Both the position numbers and the translations under genes were made by a program. From contig JAULSU010000007.1 in the NCBI GenBank assembly GCA_030512335.1, positions 930,001 to 994,000 of the forward strand: a stretch of DNA of 64,000 bases. The letters run 5' to 3'. Shown piece after piece: positions 1 to 11,900 of this stretch. Under the pieces are notes generated by a model. The model saw nothing but the letters and a program-made list of their open reading frames with translations, had not been told where the DNA came from and made no database searches. The first letter of the stretch is position 1. Every line of letters begins with the position of its first letter. This DNA comes from Immersiella caudata (lineage: Eukaryota; Ascomycota; Sordariomycetes; Sordariales; Lasiosphaeriaceae).

Positions 1-1180
1 CCACGGCGCTGACTTCGACGAGGCCAAGGAGGAGTGTGCTCGAAGGGAGAAGCAGGATGGTCTGATCAACATCCCACCCTTTGACGACCCTTATGTCATC
101 GCCGGCCAGGGAACCATCGGTATGGAGATTCTCTCACAGACGAATTTGCAGAAGTTGCAGGCCATCTTCTGCTGCGTTGGCGGCGGCGGCTTGATCGCTG
201 GTGTTGGTGTGTACGTGAAGCGGATTGCCCCACACGTGAAGATCATCGGCGTGGAGACGTACGATGCAGACGCCATGACACAGAGCCTTGCTAAAGATGA
301 GCGCGTCCTTCTGAAAGACGTTGGCCTGTTTGCCGATGGCGCTGCCGTCAAGACGGTGGGTGAGGAGACCTTCCGCATCTGCCGTGAGGTTGTCGACGAG
401 ATGGTCAGGGTCACCACGGATGAGGCCTGCGCCGCCATCAAGGACATGTTTGAGGATACCAGGTCCATCATTGAGCCAGCAGGCGCTTTGGCTGTTGCCG
501 GTCTCAAAAAATGGGTTGCCGCCAACCCGTCAAGTGATCACAACAGGTCTCTCGTCGCCATCACCTCTGGCGCAAACATGAACTTTGAGCGCCTCGGGTT
601 CGTAGCCGACCGGGCTACGTACGGCGAGGGGCGGGAAGCACTTTTGGCAGCCAAGATTCCGGAGAAGCCAGGAGCTTTCGCGGAACTCGTCAACTGTATC
701 ATGCCACACTCCATCACCGAGTTCAGCTACCGCTACGCAAACGAGTCTGAGGCAAATGTTTTGGTCGGCATATCACTCACGGCACCTGGGGACAGGCGGA
801 GCCAGGAGCTTCGATCCATCATCAGTCGCATCGAAGAGCACAAGATGGAGATCACGGACCTCTCTGGAGATGAACTTGCTCGGAGCCACATCCGCCACAT
901 GGTCGGTGGGCGATCCGGTGTAGCTAGCGAGAGGCTCTACACCTTCCGCTTCCCCGAGCGTCCCGGGGCGCTGGAGCGGTTCTTGCGCACCCTGAGACCA
1001 AAGTACAACATCAGCTTGTTCCAGTATAGAAACTACGGTGGTGATATCGGCCAGGTCTTGACCGGCATTCTCTGCCCGGATGACGAGGTCGGGGAGCTAG
1101 AAAAGTTCTTAGGGGAGATAGGATACCCCTGGGAGGATTGTACCGAGTCCAAGGTCTTCAAAACCTTCCTGCGGTCTTGA
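1..1180 (+). CDS. ILV1: Threonine dehydratase (threonine deaminase), 3' part
   Basis: First enzyme of isoleucine synthesis: PLP-dependent deamination of threonine to 2-oxobutyrate, normally mitochondrial in fungi. The reading frame is open from base 2 to a TGA at 1178-1180, so the gene starts upstream of the window and its N-terminus with the Schiff-base lysine is missing. The visible part contains the glycine-rich phosphate-binding loop CVGGGGL (bases about 173-193). It then has two C-terminal ACT-like regulatory domains, each opening with a typical motif: IPEKPGAFAELV (about base 655) and FPERPGALERFL (about base 950). These are the isoleucine/valine-sensing domains of biosynthetic threonine deaminases. 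No intron is needed here, and GC and codon use look normal, so the gene appears intact. Family assignment is very secure; the symbol follows yeast usage. Confidence 0.95.
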   Translation, partial: HGADFDEAKEECARREKQDGLINIPPFDDPYVIAGQGTIGMEILSQTNLQKLQAIFCCVGGGGLIAGVGVYVKRIAPHVKIIGVETYDADAMTQSLAKDERVLLKDVGLFADGAAVKTVGEETFRICREVVDEMVRVTTDEACAAIKDMFEDTRSIIEPAGALAVAGLKKWVAANPSSDHNRSLVAITSGANMNFERLGFVADRATYGEGREALLAAKIPEKPGAFAELVNCIMPHSITEFSYRYANESEANVLVGISLTAPGDRRSQELRSIISRIEEHKMEITDLSGDELARSHIRHMVGGRSGVASERLYTFRFPERPGALERFLRTLRPKYNISLFQYRNYGGDIGQVLTGILCPDDEVGELEKFLGEIGYPWEDCTESKVFKTFLRS

Positions 1181-2194
1181 ATGCTAAACAAGGATAGGTG
1201 ATCTGAGGCAAAATGTGGGTTATAGTTTCTGAAGGCGTTTTTGAAATTAGCTACGGTGTTCTAATGGTAGTTTTGAGTTGTTTGGGGCAGACTAAGCAGG
1301 GTGATGATAGATGGTATTAGATAAAAGATACATTCAGAGTCACGAACTTGGTACCGGTGTCATTGCGTTGTCGGGGTTCAAGTTGCAGTCCCGCGCCCTC
1401 GGTCCTGGGGATCAAACCGGACACACTGCCGTCAAAAGCTGCATGCTTCGTGTGGTGGCAGCCCCTGATGGTAAGCAACATAAGGAGGTGACTTCGATTC
1501 GGCCTACGGCATACTCAACCACCTCCCTTTAGATTCACGACCAGACCTTCCATAGTAAGATACTAAACCAGGAAATACTCAATATCGGTCGTTGCCGCGC
1601 CCCTCTCTCTGACCGCAGAGTGATTGCGCTAGATGTGTTGCGGGGTTCGCAAGATGCAAAGCGAGTGGGATCATGGTCAACTTCCGTCGCCCGCCGCAAC
1701 ATCAGTCCGTCATCGTCTATTCACCCTACGCTAAGATGGCGAGCATTTTTGTTTCTGGCTCCAGAGGGCTCTGGGCATCGGAATTCCCAGAACAGCACAG
1801 TGTTTTCAGGTTATCATTCGCCATGGCCGACGAAACTAGGGACTTTAGGTACCAATGCAGTTAGACCCAGTGGTGTTGGGAATACAAGTTGTAGGCCTGA
1901 GAGTTCAAGGGGGTTTGGGCTGAAGTAAGGCCCTGGTATACTCGGGTAGTGGGCCATCCTAGAACCGTTTGCGGCGAGAGTCACGCCGACCCAAACACCC
2001 TGGCTGCTACTGACCAACGGGTGGCCCCCGCAGAGAAGTCCCGGGAAACCAAGACGAGTCCCGGGTTGGGTAGGCTCTCGGAAGTTGGTGATCGTGACAA
2101 CTCAATCGGTAGCTCACGGGGCAGGCGGGCTTTTAATATTGTACCCCGAATATGAAATTGCTAAACCAAGTTTGGCTGGTGTCAAGAGGAACAT
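1181..2194. other. Intergenic region, no gene recognised
   Basis: This is the converging 3' space between ILV1 (plus) and the CorA-like gene (minus). Short open stretches exist on both strands, but none shows a recognisable domain, a plausible intron series or convincing codon bias. Base composition is mixed and not RIP-like. Confidence 0.5.
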
Positions 2195-3634
2195 TCAAAC
2201 AGATAATTTCTCCGAGGTTGTCCTCTGCCGCAGAGACCCCGACAAAGAGTTTACGGCCCAACGTCGCTGCCTTGGGTTATCTTCTAGCGCGGTCGGCTTC
2301 GAGGTATCGTCTACTGGTGGTTGACGTTTCGGAGGGCGCACCGAGACCCACATCGGGCCGTCACCTGACAACCAGGTCCAAAAGCCAAATACCAGTAGAG
2401 TGGCGGGGATGGCGAATGCCCAATAAACCCAGAAATTATCTTGGATCACAGGACTCGAATCCCAACGGAGAGAAGGAACGGCAAAGAGAGCGGCCAGGAA
2501 GGTTGCTGGGAGGAACACCATGGTCATGATGGCGATGATTTTCATGTACGCGCTGTCCTTTCTTGCCGATAGCGCAATCGCGATACTCGATGCAGCATCG
2601 TAGCGGGCGACGAGGTTGAATAGCTGAGGCAAATGTGAACAATATAGCCACAGCCAGAGGACCAAACTTACCACCGTCATCTGGTTCTTGGCCAGCCCCT
2701 GGAGATAATCGAGCCGAATCTCCCACGCATCCATGCGCTGCATAAGCACTTTGATTACCGAAACAACATCGTGAGACTCGTTGACGGAGGAAATGTCGGC
2801 AAAACCGGCCTGGATGTAGGCTTCCGTCGCCTTTTGGAGAGACCTGAGTTGGCGCGTGTGGTCTTCGAGAGCGACTAAAGCGGCACCAATGGCTCTAGAA
2901 GCCAAACTGAGGTCATCTAGCCCAAGGGACGTGCTTTTACCAAGCTCTTCCGGGCCGTCGGCTTGCTTAGCCCAAGGGCTGAAGCCTGTCATCTTCTCAA
3001 TGTGGCCGATTTGACCTTGACTCTCAAGACTTCCATGACTTCAAACTTGTTGCGCCTGCATCGCCGTGACAACAAAGAGACACAAAGGGTGCCTTATGAT
3101 GCCGGCTTGCATTTCCAACGCGTGCCACCAGGGCTCAAAGTCCGCCTTGAATGCTGTCGGATCGGACAATGACGACACCGCTTGCGGCTTATGTCGGGTG
3201 TAGTAGATCCAGACAACGCTGAGAGAGTACGAGCTGAACATCAAGTAAAAGGACTCCGTGCTGTCGGAACAGACCACTGGATGATGCTGGTTGATTCCCC
3301 GGAGGCCCCTACCAATGAGGCTGAACACGGTTGGATCCAGGTTGAACAGATCCCAGAGCCCGACAATGTCATCCCTGGCGGCGTTCAGCGTAGGCGGGTC
3401 GAGAATCTTATCCACAGGAGGGTGTCGGATGTGAATTTTGACGAGCTTGAGAGAAAGTGGAGAGGATGCAGACCCTGCCTGAAACTGATGTAGAATATCG
3501 GGCAACGCAAGGCGACGCCGTTGAAATTCCGCTCCTGTACTTGAGTCGAGGGTGATCAGTCCATGCTGGCTGGGGTCAGGCTCAAAGCGAACCTCAGCCA
3601 AGGATGCCAGCGCTTGTTTACGAAGGCCGTCCAT
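2195..3634 (-). pseudogene. CorA-like Mg2+ transporter family protein with in-frame stop
   Basis: Membrane protein related to the expanded fungal CorA-like family. On the minus strand, 3634-3044 encodes a soluble N-terminal domain (MDGLRKQALASLAEVR...) ending near IIRHPLCLFVV. A TGA at 3043-3041 interrupts the frame, which then continues unchanged with QIGHIEKMTGFSPW and a helical region. A 48-bp GTAAGT...CAG intron (2671-2624) joins ...NQMTV to LFNLVARYD. After it come the first membrane segment with the family signature MVFLPATFLAALFAVPSL, a second membrane segment near FWVYWAFAIPATLLVFGFW, and a stop at 2195. Because both sides of the TGA are in the same frame and read as one protein, I call it a nonsense-mutated gene. 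A sequencing error or an unusual intron could also explain it. An extra N-terminal exon in another frame around 3650-3837 is possible but not resolved. Confidence 0.68.
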
Positions 3635-3639
3635 AACTC

Positions 3640-4459
3640 AGCTTCTCCTGGGTTAGGGTGTTCGGCTCGATTGGCAGTTGAAACACAGTTGAGGAAGGCA
3701 CGTTGGGTGAAGCCTTGATCTATAGGGCTGCGCAGACCCAGCCGCAGCTGCCTGAGTTGTGTGCGCGATGCGACGTAACCCTCCCGGGCCTCTTGGCACC
3801 CCCTGAGCGCTGCCGCCCTCGTCAACCAAGTCGTCACAGCACAAACGTAGGTATCTCAGGCCCCAAGTACGGTAACCCGTCTACCATGTGTTCTGGCCCA
3901 GATCAGCACCACCATTCGGGACGAAGCCACATTTTGCGACGGAAACGATGTGACGGTGGTGGGTTTTCCCGCTGTCGACCTTACACGCAACAGCTAAGTG
4001 AGTCCCGCGTCGAAGTGACCGAAGAGGCGTGCCTTTCTCCTGTCCTCCCGTCGTCGACTGAAGAACCGCTCTTCAGAGGCGCGCTGCCAATGCAACGCGG
4101 TCCCAAGGGTGGCAGCTCGGGCTGTCTTCGGTATTCCATCTTGGGCGTGAGGTGTTGTGGGCTACTTACTGGTGTGTCCAAAAGTCGGCGATTCGCCAAG
4201 AGGGGTACCTCAGCTGTCTTGGCCTCCCCTGACCGGGGAGATTTTGGCCCGTCTGACAATGGCCGACCAGCCGGCCGGCGCTAGAGAGCCGGGCACGGAC
4301 AACTTCCAGGCCGTGACCCCGCGGCGGTTGTCGGGAATTTTGTGGTTTGCGGGAGGATGGACAGGGCGATGAACCTGAACAAAAACACTCACGTGTTGAC
4401 GGTTCAGATTCGAAGTTTGTATTGACCAACGCCTCTCTGGGGTGCATTCACTCGTTCTA
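3640..4459. other. Upstream region shared by the CorA-like and kelch genes
   Basis: The divergent space between the CorA-like gene (minus) and the kelch gene (plus). Open frames run across 3703-4284 and the opposite strand, but they overlap one another in several frames and show no domain. The minus-strand stretch 3650-3837 could belong to the 5' end of the CorA-like gene. No promoter element is distinctive enough to call. Confidence 0.4.
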
Positions 4460-6275
4460 ATGGTCAGATCGTGGGGCTTGCCGCTCCTGCTTATTGCACT
4501 GCGGACGTGCTTCATGCAAGGTCAGGCAGCATCGGCATCGCATGCCGGCACTCTCCAAACGCGCGACGATGCGCCTTCGACGCCCGATTTCTTGAGACGC
4601 TCGTTCCCGGCAGGCATGTCATTTCCTCTTTCATTGAGTTGTTCTCACTAACCAGGCAACAGTCGTTGTTGTGGGGGATTATGTTTACATTGATGGCGGC
4701 GAGGTCTCACAGCTATTTGGCGGCAAAAATGGCTCTGCGCAGCAGCCATCATACGCAGTGAATGGCACACTTTCCATCTCTCTCAAGACGTCATGGACCA
4801 ACACCTCGGTAACCTTCAAGCAAAGCACCAAAGCCGCCCCCCTGTTGAACCAGCAGGCCATCTTCCGTGATCCCACAGCCTCCGGGTTCTACATATGGGG
4901 CGGCGGAACTCCCTACTTTGGTCAGCCTCCTCCCTTGGAGATCTGGAAGTTTACGGCTGACGGCGATGGCGGCGGCGCGTGGGCAAAGGAATCTCCACGG
5001 GGAAGTACCATTGTGGAGCTGACCAGGTCGGTGAGAGCGTCTCAGTTCTCCTCCACTCAGAGCAAAGACGTGGCCTACTTCCTCGGGGGATACGCAAACG
5101 CCCAGACGGATACGAGCGTCACGGGTGATACGTACCTAGCGCTTCCAGGTCTCATGGCATTCAACATGACGAGTGGCGAGCTCACCAATTCGTCGTCGAC
5201 GGGTCTGGGACGGTTCGGGACTTTGGTGGGGGCCTCGGCGCAATACGTACCCTTTGGCCCTGCAGGCATCCTCCTGTTCCTGGGCGGCGGTGAGGCACCG
5301 ATTGCAACGACCTACGGGGCATGGACCGGCGTGGACTTCAATACCCTGTCCCTCTACGATCTGGCAACCGGCAAGTGGTACTCGCAACCGACGACGGGCT
5401 CTCGGCCCACACGACGCGAGAGGTTTTGCGCGGTCGGCGTGCAAGGGCCCAACAAGACATACGAGATATTCCTCTATGGCGGTGTGGACATGCAGGCCTC
5501 TCGCTCGTCGGATGAGGTACACGTCCTGTCCCTTCCTGGTTTTGTCTTCTTCAAGGCGCCAGGCTCGTCGACCGCTCGGGCTGATCACGGCTGTGCACTC
5601 GTAGGCAGGCGACAACTGCTCTCTGTAGGGGGGACAGATGGCTTTCTGGGCTTTCCAAACTCGCTTTTGGACCCAGACCCGTGGAAGAATGGTCTGGGCG
5701 TGTTCGATATGTCCAGGTTGGCGTGGAGCGATGGATACAAAGCTGATGCGGCACCGTACGAGTCACCCTCGGTGGTGTCGGAGTGGTATTCACAGGGAGG
5801 AGCAAAGTCCGTGGCCTGGGCAAATGCTGAAGTGGAAAAGCTGTTTGCTGAGACAGCGCCACCGAGCAACAACCCGACTGGTACGGGACCACCGCCAAGA
5901 GACCCTCCCCCCTTGGATCCCGCGTCAGTAAACCCATCGCCCTCCCCAGGTCCCAATGTTGGCACCATCGTGGGCGGTGTGATTGGTGGGCTCGCCGTTC
6001 TTGTTGTCATTGCTGTCGGTGCCTATTGGTTCAGGCGTTCCAAGACAGCGAACGGGGGTGCCGTCGAGGAGATGAACAACGGCACTGCAGAGTTGCCCGC
6101 TACCGCTGAAACCTGGGATCCCAGCAAGCCCGTGTCGGAAGACTATTGGGCGCAGCTTGACTCGCCCCCTCCGCAAGAACTGCCCGGCCATCCATCGACC
6201 GAGCTGCCATCAAGTCACGGGTTTTCCGAGGTGCTATCCCCTCATGGGCACAGTGAGTTGCCGGCACGCACTTGA
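4460..6275 (+). CDS. Kelch-repeat cell-surface protein with single C-terminal membrane helix
   Basis: Predicted type I membrane protein of about 588 residues; biological role unknown. Exon 1 (4460-4613) begins MVRSWGLPLLLIAL, a signal peptide. The best-fitting intron is 4614-4662, with a GC donor (CAG|GCATGT) and an ACAG acceptor, joining in frame to VVVVGDYVYIDGG. The ectodomain (about residues 60-430) contains kelch-like beta-propeller blades, seen as YLGGG/FLGGG/LYGGV/SVGGT tracts spaced 50-70 residues apart, and many N-x-S/T sites. A Pro/Ser-rich linker follows, then a membrane helix GTIVGGVIGGLAVLVV near base 5960 with a basic RRSK stop-transfer. A cytosolic tail rich in Pro, Glu and Ser ends at 6275. 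This architecture is common in Pezizomycotina surface proteins. The start ATG is the first one upstream of the signal peptide. The intron is the least certain part. Confidence 0.82.
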
Positions 6276-6942
6276 TGCTCCGGCGTCTGGATCATGGAAG
6301 CTTGGCATGTTGGAAGAGAGCTGCGAGTGCCCAAAAGGCTGAGGGCAATTGGAGGTTTCGAACCTGGTCGGCTTGTCGGCGTCATCGATGCGCATTTATT
6401 ACGTGATGACCTGATCTCTTCAATCTTGAAACAAAATGTGATAGCATTCCCGATACAACTACAAGAGGCCTACATGGCCCCGCCAACGAGCCGCTCCCGT
6501 CCCCTGTCGTGCCGAAAAGAGGCTCTGCCGGGCATTCATGCCCGGCTCCCCGGCCACCACCGCACACCGGCCCCTTGTCAGACGTCACTCATGATTCATC
6601 ACCACACCACGGGTTGCGGTGCTGAGAACGACGGATCGACTCAACCACGTGCCGCGGTGAAGGTATCACGATCCATTGGGCAACTTATTGGAGATCCAAT
6701 AGAAGATGGTAATACGACGGTAGAGATTAATCTTTCGCATCGACAGAATGACGCATAATCTCGTGCCCGTCATGACTTCGAGCAAGTGCTGTCCATAAAC
6801 AGAAACACGGCCAACCACATGAAATCTCTGCTGAGAATATGCCATAAATACGACCTCCGCCCTCTCAACCCCCCGAGGGCAAGCCTCTTTCCTCTCCACC
6901 GTCAAACACCACCGCAGCATTAGCCTCGACAATATCCTCAAA
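6276..6942. other. Intergenic region
   Basis: Sequence between the kelch gene and the broken opsin-related gene. Several short overlapping open frames on both strands have no recognisable domain. I see no repeat or RNA gene here. Confidence 0.4.
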
Positions 6943-7780
6943 ATGATCACGCTCCAAGTCCGCGACAATGATGCGCTTTGTGTCCCCCACCGCAGGGAGC
7001 GGCGCATCTCTCGACGAACGGATCTAACTGGCTCTGGGCCGTCACCGCCCTGATGCTCCTCTCCTACCTCGTTTTTTCATCCTCTCCATGCGCCCCCGCC
7101 ATGGCGAGCGCATCTTCCACTATGTCTTCGCCACGGCTCTGATCGTGGGCGCCCTCACCTACTACGCCCAAGCCTCCGACCTGGGCTGGCGTGTCATCTC
7201 ACAGGCCAACAACACCATGACTTGGCCGGCATGGCAGGTGTTTTACGCCAAGTACATCTACTGGGTCGTATCCTTCCCCGCTGCCGTCATCGCCCTCGGA
7301 CTGTTGAGCACCGTCTCGTGGGCCAGCATCGCGTACAACGTCTTCCTCACCTGGGTCTGGGCTATTTCGTATCTGGTGGCCGCCTTCACGCCGACAAACT
7401 ACAAGTGGGGGTTCTTCGCCATTGGAACTGTGGCATGGCTGGTTCTGGCCTTCGGAACTTTGACAGATGGTCGGAAGGCGGCCAACCGGTCGGGCGTTGG
7501 TTAGGACTTCACCATGCTTGCCGCGTGGTCGAACCTGCTTTGGCTGAACTACATGATCGCGTGGGTTATTAGCGATGGTGTGAACAGTATCGGGATCACG
7601 CAGATGTTTATTTACTTTCGGGCTTTGGACAGCTCAATCTTCATTTCACTCAATATGGTCGCGTCCGCCATCATGGGCATGGTGTTTTCCCGGAGAAGCA
7701 CCACTTGTCAGAAAGAAAGGGGTTCAGGGGGCCCTGGGCTTCCGGTCAGCGAAGCTGACTGGATGCCTGGCACCGCCTGA
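6943..7780 (+). pseudogene. Opsin-related protein (HSP30/YRO2 type), disrupted
   Basis: Seven-helix microbial-rhodopsin-fold protein of the fungal opsin-related (ORP/HSP30/YRO2) group, which acts at the plasma membrane in stress responses and does not bind retinal. Recognisable helices in order: SNWLWAVTALMLLSYLVF (from about 7026), RIFHYVFATALIVGALTYYA (7109-), YIYWVVSFPAAVIALGLLS, ASIAYNVFLTWVWAISYLVA, YKWGFFAIGTVAWLVLAFG, and after 7505 LAAWSNLLWLNYMIAWVIS and the last helix. The reading frame changes inside the T6 run near 7071-7076. An in-frame TAG (7502-7504) separates ...NRSGVG from DFTMLAAW. The first exon before 7000 is also out of frame. The last helix shows FRALDSSIFISL and no lysine at the retinal position. 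Combined damage indicates a pseudogene. TAG is what CAG becomes under RIP, and the gene borders the RIP island. Confidence 0.75.
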
Positions 7781-7843
7781 ACGCCAGTCAGCCTCAGCCA
7801 TGGTGTTGACGAAGCTGAATCCTACGAAGTGGTCTATAAAGAA

Positions 7844-7872
7844 GGAGGTTCTGGCTGAAAGCCAGAACCTCC
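7844..7872. other. Perfect 13-bp inverted repeat (hairpin)
   Basis: GGAGGTTCTGGCT, three bases (GAA), then AGCCAGAACCTCC: a perfect 13-bp stem. It lies just after the opsin-related pseudogene. It lacks a following T-run and no function is assigned. Confidence 0.6.
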
Positions 7873-8419
7873 ACAAGCAATACAATGAAGCAATTGCTAC
7901 CCATCGTTTCCACCCATTCCACGGTGCAGTGTTTCTGACACCACTCGCCCACTCACGCAAATGGCACCACTGCGGCTGCTCCTATAACTACGGTCCCAAG
8001 CACAACTGTTTAAGATTAGGTACTTGGGATGTTAAGGGGATAAGTAATGGGAGGTGGAAAGGGTTCATGGGATATGTCTTATACCTTTGGTAAAATTACA
8101 ATAGTTAAAAGGGGGTGGATGATTACAATGCCTAAGTAATATGAGCACACCCCATTATGCTAGCTATGCTACGGCTAGCTATACTTACCAGTCAGCATAC
8201 CACACCGTAACGCCTTCTCTGTCCCTTCAAGGGACTCTCCTTAAGCGTTATCACCACTAGATCTTTTAAGCCATAAGGGCCCTAGCGTGTAGAGAGTGAT
8301 ATTGCAGTACAGGGCTTTTTTTTAAAAGGCTATTACTTTTTGTAATTATAGTAGTTTAAACTGTAGCTTTATAAGTTTAGGATAATAGCGAAGTAATATA
8401 AGTGTATATCTTATACTAG
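7873..8419. other. Left edge of the RIP island
   Basis: GC content falls over this stretch. After about 8100 the sequence becomes AT-rich, with a locally repeated GCTAGCTATGCTACGGCTAGC-like motif at 8160-8190. No gene recognised. Confidence 0.45.
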
Positions 8420-8909
8420 TGTGACGACCTGCGGGCCGCCCTTGTGGCCGGGACGGGCCTAGGTGTCCCCGCAGGCGCCACGGTATGAAAATACAGTGAT
8501 TACACGGTACAGGCACTGTGTGCTCAACGTGCTTAACACAGGGAGGTATTAAGCAGGGTGATCACTGGCAAAGTTGCTTAACATACTTAATACCGGGGCC
8601 TGTTAATCAGGGTGATTCAAGATACAAGTTACATTATTCTACCGTAGTATAGATAGTTACCATCGTACCTACAATAAAGTGAGGAACCTTCTATTCCTCA
8701 CGTAAATATTTGCTTGTTAATTAAACCAAATTTAGTTATATCCTACTGTATTAACACTCTGTGTGTTACTTTACTTATGAAAAGGTATAACCACTATTAA
8801 CTAGTAAACCCCTGTCTGTAAGGATTTACTTTTATATTACTCCTTTTTACCCTATCTGATATCTTTAGCGCCCCTGTTAACTGTACGTCGATCGGTACTG
8901 GTCGTAACA
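8420..8909 (+). repeat. LTR of the gypsy family, 5' LTR of a decayed copy
   Basis: 490 bp from TGTGACGACC to GGTCGTAACA, the same ends as the complete element at 42869. It is followed by TAATACTTACGTCTTCCC, which matches the sequence just inside the complete element's 5' LTR, so it is the 5' LTR of another copy rather than a solo LTR. Confidence 0.88.
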
Positions 8910-11900
8910 TAATACTTACGTCTTCCCTTTAAAGACCAGTTTTACAGAACTTATAGATATTATATCTATCGTTAAGTCCACCTTTGGTAAATCAGTAAAT
9001 AATATTACCTTTACGCCCTTTACTGTTAGAAAACTTATAAAAGAACTTATTAAGCTTCGGCTTAAATAAAGGGACGTCTTAACTTAAGATACTAAGATTA
9101 AAGACGTTAACATTAAAGTAAAGGAATTTTGATGGAAACTTATTTAGTTACCTACCCCTTTATGCTTTAAGAGGAGAAATGAAAGCCATAAAGTAATAAC
9201 GGTACTAATTTTAACATACTCTTTTTATCAATATATTTATCCGTTTTAAAACGTTTATCACTACTATTACTATTAAGTTTAGGGAATTAAACGTAAAATA
9301 ACACTCTAAGCAGAAACTGTTTGAGTTAAAATGATAAACCTCTACTATTAAATACACTATTAAATTTTAAGTTAAAGCCACTAAAACCCCTTTTAAGGAT
9401 AAAGCGCTTATAATGCTGTTCTGGGAAGGCTAAAAAAGCACGTTATTAATAAACTGTATAAAACTTAACTAATAAAAAGTTAGTTAAACTTATTATCTGG
9501 GTAAATAGTCGATACTTAAATTATTAACAGGGGATACTTTAGGCCCGGGAGGCTATAATACCTAGGTAAAAACGACCCCGGCTTAACTAACAGACGGAAA
9601 AGGTGCAAGGGTACAGACAGTAAGTTACCCCTAACACGTCGTATAACACTTAGTTTAGCTTATAAATATCAGTATAATAGGGGAAAACAGTAAAAAACAA
9701 GGTAACCATAAAAAGACCCTTAAAACATCTACTTATTAAAATATAATAATAAGTTACTATTAAAGATCGGTAAGTTTTAACTACCGATTACTAAATATTT
9801 AAGCGCCCATTTAACAGTACTAACTTATAACAGGAACTATTATTAAACCCTTACCGAGATAACCTTTATACGGAAAAACATAAACAGTTTTAAAAAGACC
9901 ATTAAAACAGCTGTCTTAAAAGGAGAATTCCTTACGTAAATAAGGAAATATATTAACTTACTTAACTGGAAAGAACGGGAAAAAAGTGATTTATAAGCCT
10001 ATATTGGTATATAAACTATTTAACTAGAAAAATTCCAGGTAAGGACACGTTTACCTTCATAAAAATAAAGTAACTTACTAAAAATCGATAAGGTTTATTT
10101 AGCCTTAAAAGTAGCGATAAATGATGAGAATTATAATAAGTTACTTTCGCTTAATTATATGTATGATAACTGTAAATTATCCTATTACTTTAGCCTTAAG
10201 GTTTACTTTAAACACATTCCTGCTGTTAAAGACAGGGAATTAATTATTATAATATATTATAATATAAATCTAAAGCACTATTAGGTTAATATAAACGAAA
10301 AGGACGTTTACGTTATTAATTAAGCTCCCAAAGGCTATACTTAAGTAATTAATTTACACCAGGCCTTTTAAAGCTATAAGTTGTCGAATTATATCTTACG
10401 TATATTTTAAAAAGCTAAGGATTATTATAATAACTAATACTAGGGTTTTTACCTAAAATGGGATGTTAACTACTGATAATAATAAACCTGTTACTGAAAA
10501 TTTACCGATATAATATCGCACTTTTTAAAATGGATTAGAAACTCTCTCGTAACATTAAAAGAGTTACCCTAAACTGTGACGACCTGCGGGCCACCCTTGT
10601 GGCCGGCACGGGCCGACGTGTCCCCGCAGGCGCCACTGTACGTACACCGTACAAACACTGTGTGTGATCATCATGGTCGATGCCAAGACTGGAGAGCATG
10701 GAGAGCACGACAGAAGGTGCTCCTCCTGCTCAACACTCCGGAAGGGAAGTAAGGTGATCAGAGTACAAGTTACATCACCATTAGTTAGTATAGATAGCTA
10801 TCATCGTACCCACAATGGTGTGAGGAACCTTCTGTTCCTCACGCAAGTATTCGCTTATTAATTAAACCAATTTCAATTGTCTCCTACTGCACCTACACTT
10901 GGAGTGTTGCTCTGTACTATAGTGACATACGACCGCCATTGACCAGTGAACCCCCGTCTGTGAGGACTTGCTTCTGTATTACTCCTCTCTACCTCACCCA
11001 ACCTATCCAGCGACCCTGCCGACCGTTAGTCGACAGGCTAGAGGTCGTAACATAAACATTAAAAGATTTCATAACGTTTATCCACAGACCTGTTTAAGAA
11101 ATAAGTTTAAACCTTTTTAATAGGCCAAAAACCAGTAATCCACTGGCTAGTAAGGGTTATAAGGTAAAGAAAAGTTACTTATCAGCTAGGCTAAAAAGAC
11201 TTCATAATGATAAAACTATTATAATAACCCACCTTAAAGAGGAAAGGAACCATTAATATGTTTATATAAATGTAATGGACGTGTTTAGGAAACCTTTCCA
11301 CGTATAAGTAATGATTAACAGCAATATCACTACCAATATTATAAACCTAAAACTAGTTAATAAAAGTAACCCTTTTACCGGAAATAAGTTATATTAACGG
11401 TAATTTACTTAAGAGAAGGAGAACTTTACGTATATAATAATAAAATACTTATAAAGCACTACTTTTAATTTCAGTGGATAGTAACAACTAAAACGTGACT
11501 TTTAAGGTTTTACTGGTTTATAGCTACGATATCATCCTAGGTAAATTATAACTGAAGAAATATAACCCTATGATCGACTAAAAGGTTAGCCAGTTTAGTT
11601 TTAATCAATAAAAAGGTCTGAATTACTAAGGGTAAGGATAACCAAATACTTATACCTGATAAAGATAATCCAAAAAACGCCAAGGTTAATGAACTAACCC
11701 CCCTGTAAAATGAGTTCTATAAGATACAGGAGTTACAAGATTTAAATTATACCTATTAGTAAAGACGGTATAACGGCCAAAAGCCCAGCCGTAGCAGTAG
11801 GCTTAGGAAAGTTTATTTAAAATCCCTAAAGAATACCAAAAGTATTCGGGTTTTAAGGAAAAGTTATCAGACTTACCTAATTACGGACTTTATAACTATA

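Noticed and set aside
3703..4284. 193-codon plus-strand frame upstream of the kelch gene
   Set aside because: No domain, overlapping frames on both strands, and unlikely composition.
6943..7780. A light-sensing rhodopsin
   Set aside because: The last helix lacks the retinal-binding lysine and the sequence resembles the HSP30/YRO2 group; the gene is also broken.
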